Positions 63,463 through 64,000 of a stretch of 64,000 nt of DNA are shown here, in pieces. The first letter of the stretch is position 1; each line of letters begins with the position of its first letter. Position numbers and translations under genes: made by a program. Source of the DNA: Aquiluna sp. GTDB taxonomy: Bacteria; Actinomycetota; Actinomycetes; Actinomycetales; Microbacteriaceae. The DNA lies in assembly GCA_028822985.1 (NCBI GenBank), contig JAPKCK010000005.1, positions 32,743-96,742 on the forward strand, written 5' to 3'. The notes beneath the pieces were generated by a model that saw only the letters and a list, made by a program, of their open reading frames with translations, had not been told where the DNA came from and made no database searches.

Positions 63463-64000
63463 TGGTTGATAGCAAAACTCGATGGGCAATGATTCGCCGC
63501 CTGCGGCAGAGCCCTGCTCTACCGGTACCCGAAGTGCTGATTCGGAACGTTGCGACGGAAGATTTACCCGCAATCAAAGACATTTATAACTACTTCATCA
63601 GAAATACGGTCATCACCTTTGATGATGCGCCTTTGAAGCTTGATTTCTGGCAAGAGAAATATGACATGGCTCAGAAATTTGATTTACCTTTTTTGGTAAT
63701 GGTGAGAGGGTTCGATGTTTTAGGTTTTGCCTTAGTTTCTCCATGGAGACAGCGATCCGGTTATCTGAAGGTTGTGGAGAATTCGATTTACCTCTCGGCA
63801 CCCGCAACCGGCAAGGGCCTGGGTACGAAGTTGTTCACCGCGCTCTTGGAGCGCTGTCGAGCCGTGGGTATCAAAGAAGTCATTGCTGTGATCGCGGACC
63901 GCGGTGCTCATGCATCGATTGCACTCCATGAGAAATTTGGCTTTGTGCAGCAGGGACATTTGGCCAACGTCGCCAATCGCTTCGGCAAGCCAATAGGAAG
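63462..64000 (+). CDS. GNAT acetyltransferase, phosphinothricin-acetyltransferase-like (cut by window end)
   Basis: About 179 residues visible; no stop before the window end. After a 25-residue lead the GNAT domain starts LIRNVATEDLPAIKDIYNYF, continues VITFDDAPLKLDFWQEKY, and has the acetyl-CoA loop ATGKGLGTKLFTALLE and the IALHEKFGFVQQGHL end typical of the Pat/Bar subgroup. It would acetylate a small amine or amino acid; substrate unknown. The GTG at 63462 overlaps the ung stop; an ATG at 63489 is an alternative. Confidence 0.85.
   Translation, partial: MVDSKTRWAMIRRLRQSPALPVPEVLIRNVATEDLPAIKDIYNYFIRNTVITFDDAPLKLDFWQEKYDMAQKFDLPFLVMVRGFDVLGFALVSPWRQRSGYLKVVENSIYLSAPATGKGLGTKLFTALLERCRAVGIKEVIAVIADRGAHASIALHEKFGFVQQGHLANVANRFGKPIG

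Noticed and set aside
1..64000. tRNA, rRNA genes and CRISPR arrays
   Set aside because: I saw no convincing tRNA T-arm and cloverleaf, no rRNA-like stretch and no regularly spaced short repeats by eye.

Overview
The window reads as chromosomal DNA of a small-genome, mid-GC actinobacterium. Markers for this are a fused Kgd-type 2-oxoglutarate decarboxylase/dehydrogenase, a SigR-RsrA (SigH-type) redox switch, the DUF4245-xseB-xseA block, a HisN-type phosphatase beside rsgA and aroA, and many GTG/TTG starts. A planktonic member of the Microbacteriaceae (Aquiluna/Rhodoluna-like) is my best guess from gene content; this is an inference, since no rRNA gene is present.

Layout. 1-21075 is ordinary backbone: a cut phoH, prepilin peptidase, fumC, carbonic anhydrase, xseAB, ispH, class II aldolase with a PfkB sugar-phosphate kinase, rmuC, a DEDDh exonuclease, ychF, a Na/Ca antiporter, DedA, typA, nitroreductase, a DMT exporter, cysK-cysE, a lipoprotein and glpX. 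44797-64000 is backbone again: an MFS transporter, hisN, rsgA, aroA, sigR-rsrA, an SGNH hydrolase, kgd, two CNNM/CBS membrane proteins, an OYE-family flavin reductase, an MFS transporter, metY-metX, an M20 amidohydrolase, ung and a GNAT gene cut by the window end.

Between them (about 21468-44302) lies a catabolic island. It is flanked by two copies of an 890-bp direct repeat (20578-21467 and 44303-45192, constant offset 23725, no mismatch seen by eye). Each copy holds the 3' half of glpX and the 3' third of a convergent MFS gene. The left copy belongs to the intact glpX and a broken MFS gene, the right copy to a broken glpX and the intact MFS gene, so recombination between the repeats would delete exactly 23725 bp and restore both genes. 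Just outside each repeat, on the island side, the sequence continues for a few codons as a diverged allele of the same gene. A diverged ychF tail and a 5'-truncated sufT-like gene lie next to the junctions. No integrase or transposase is visible. The pattern fits Campbell-type integration of circular foreign DNA by homologous recombination.

The island encodes a complete predicted non-phosphorylating L-fucose (6-deoxyhexose) pathway: mutarotase, aldo/keto reductase dehydrogenase, amidohydrolase-2 lactonase, FucD-type fuconate dehydratase, SDR, FAH-family diketo-acid hydrolase and FMN lactate dehydrogenase, giving pyruvate. It also has a CUT1 ABC importer without an ATPase gene, a second enolase-superfamily enzyme, an RraA-type protein, an esterase, an uncharacterised 649-residue protein, and an operon that pairs a solute-binding-protein fold lacking a signal peptide with a CaiB-type CoA-transferase, two MaoC proteins, the lactonase and a Gfo/Idh/MocA oxidoreductase. 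Nine copies of an ATCCTATA-type operator sit before nearly every island transcription unit, and the island encodes one GntR/FCD regulator. A second palindrome, ACAGGCCTYGARGCCYGT, lies upstream of both binding-protein genes. The CoA-transferase/MaoC/binding-protein operon and the 649-residue protein are the best candidates here for undescribed biochemistry.
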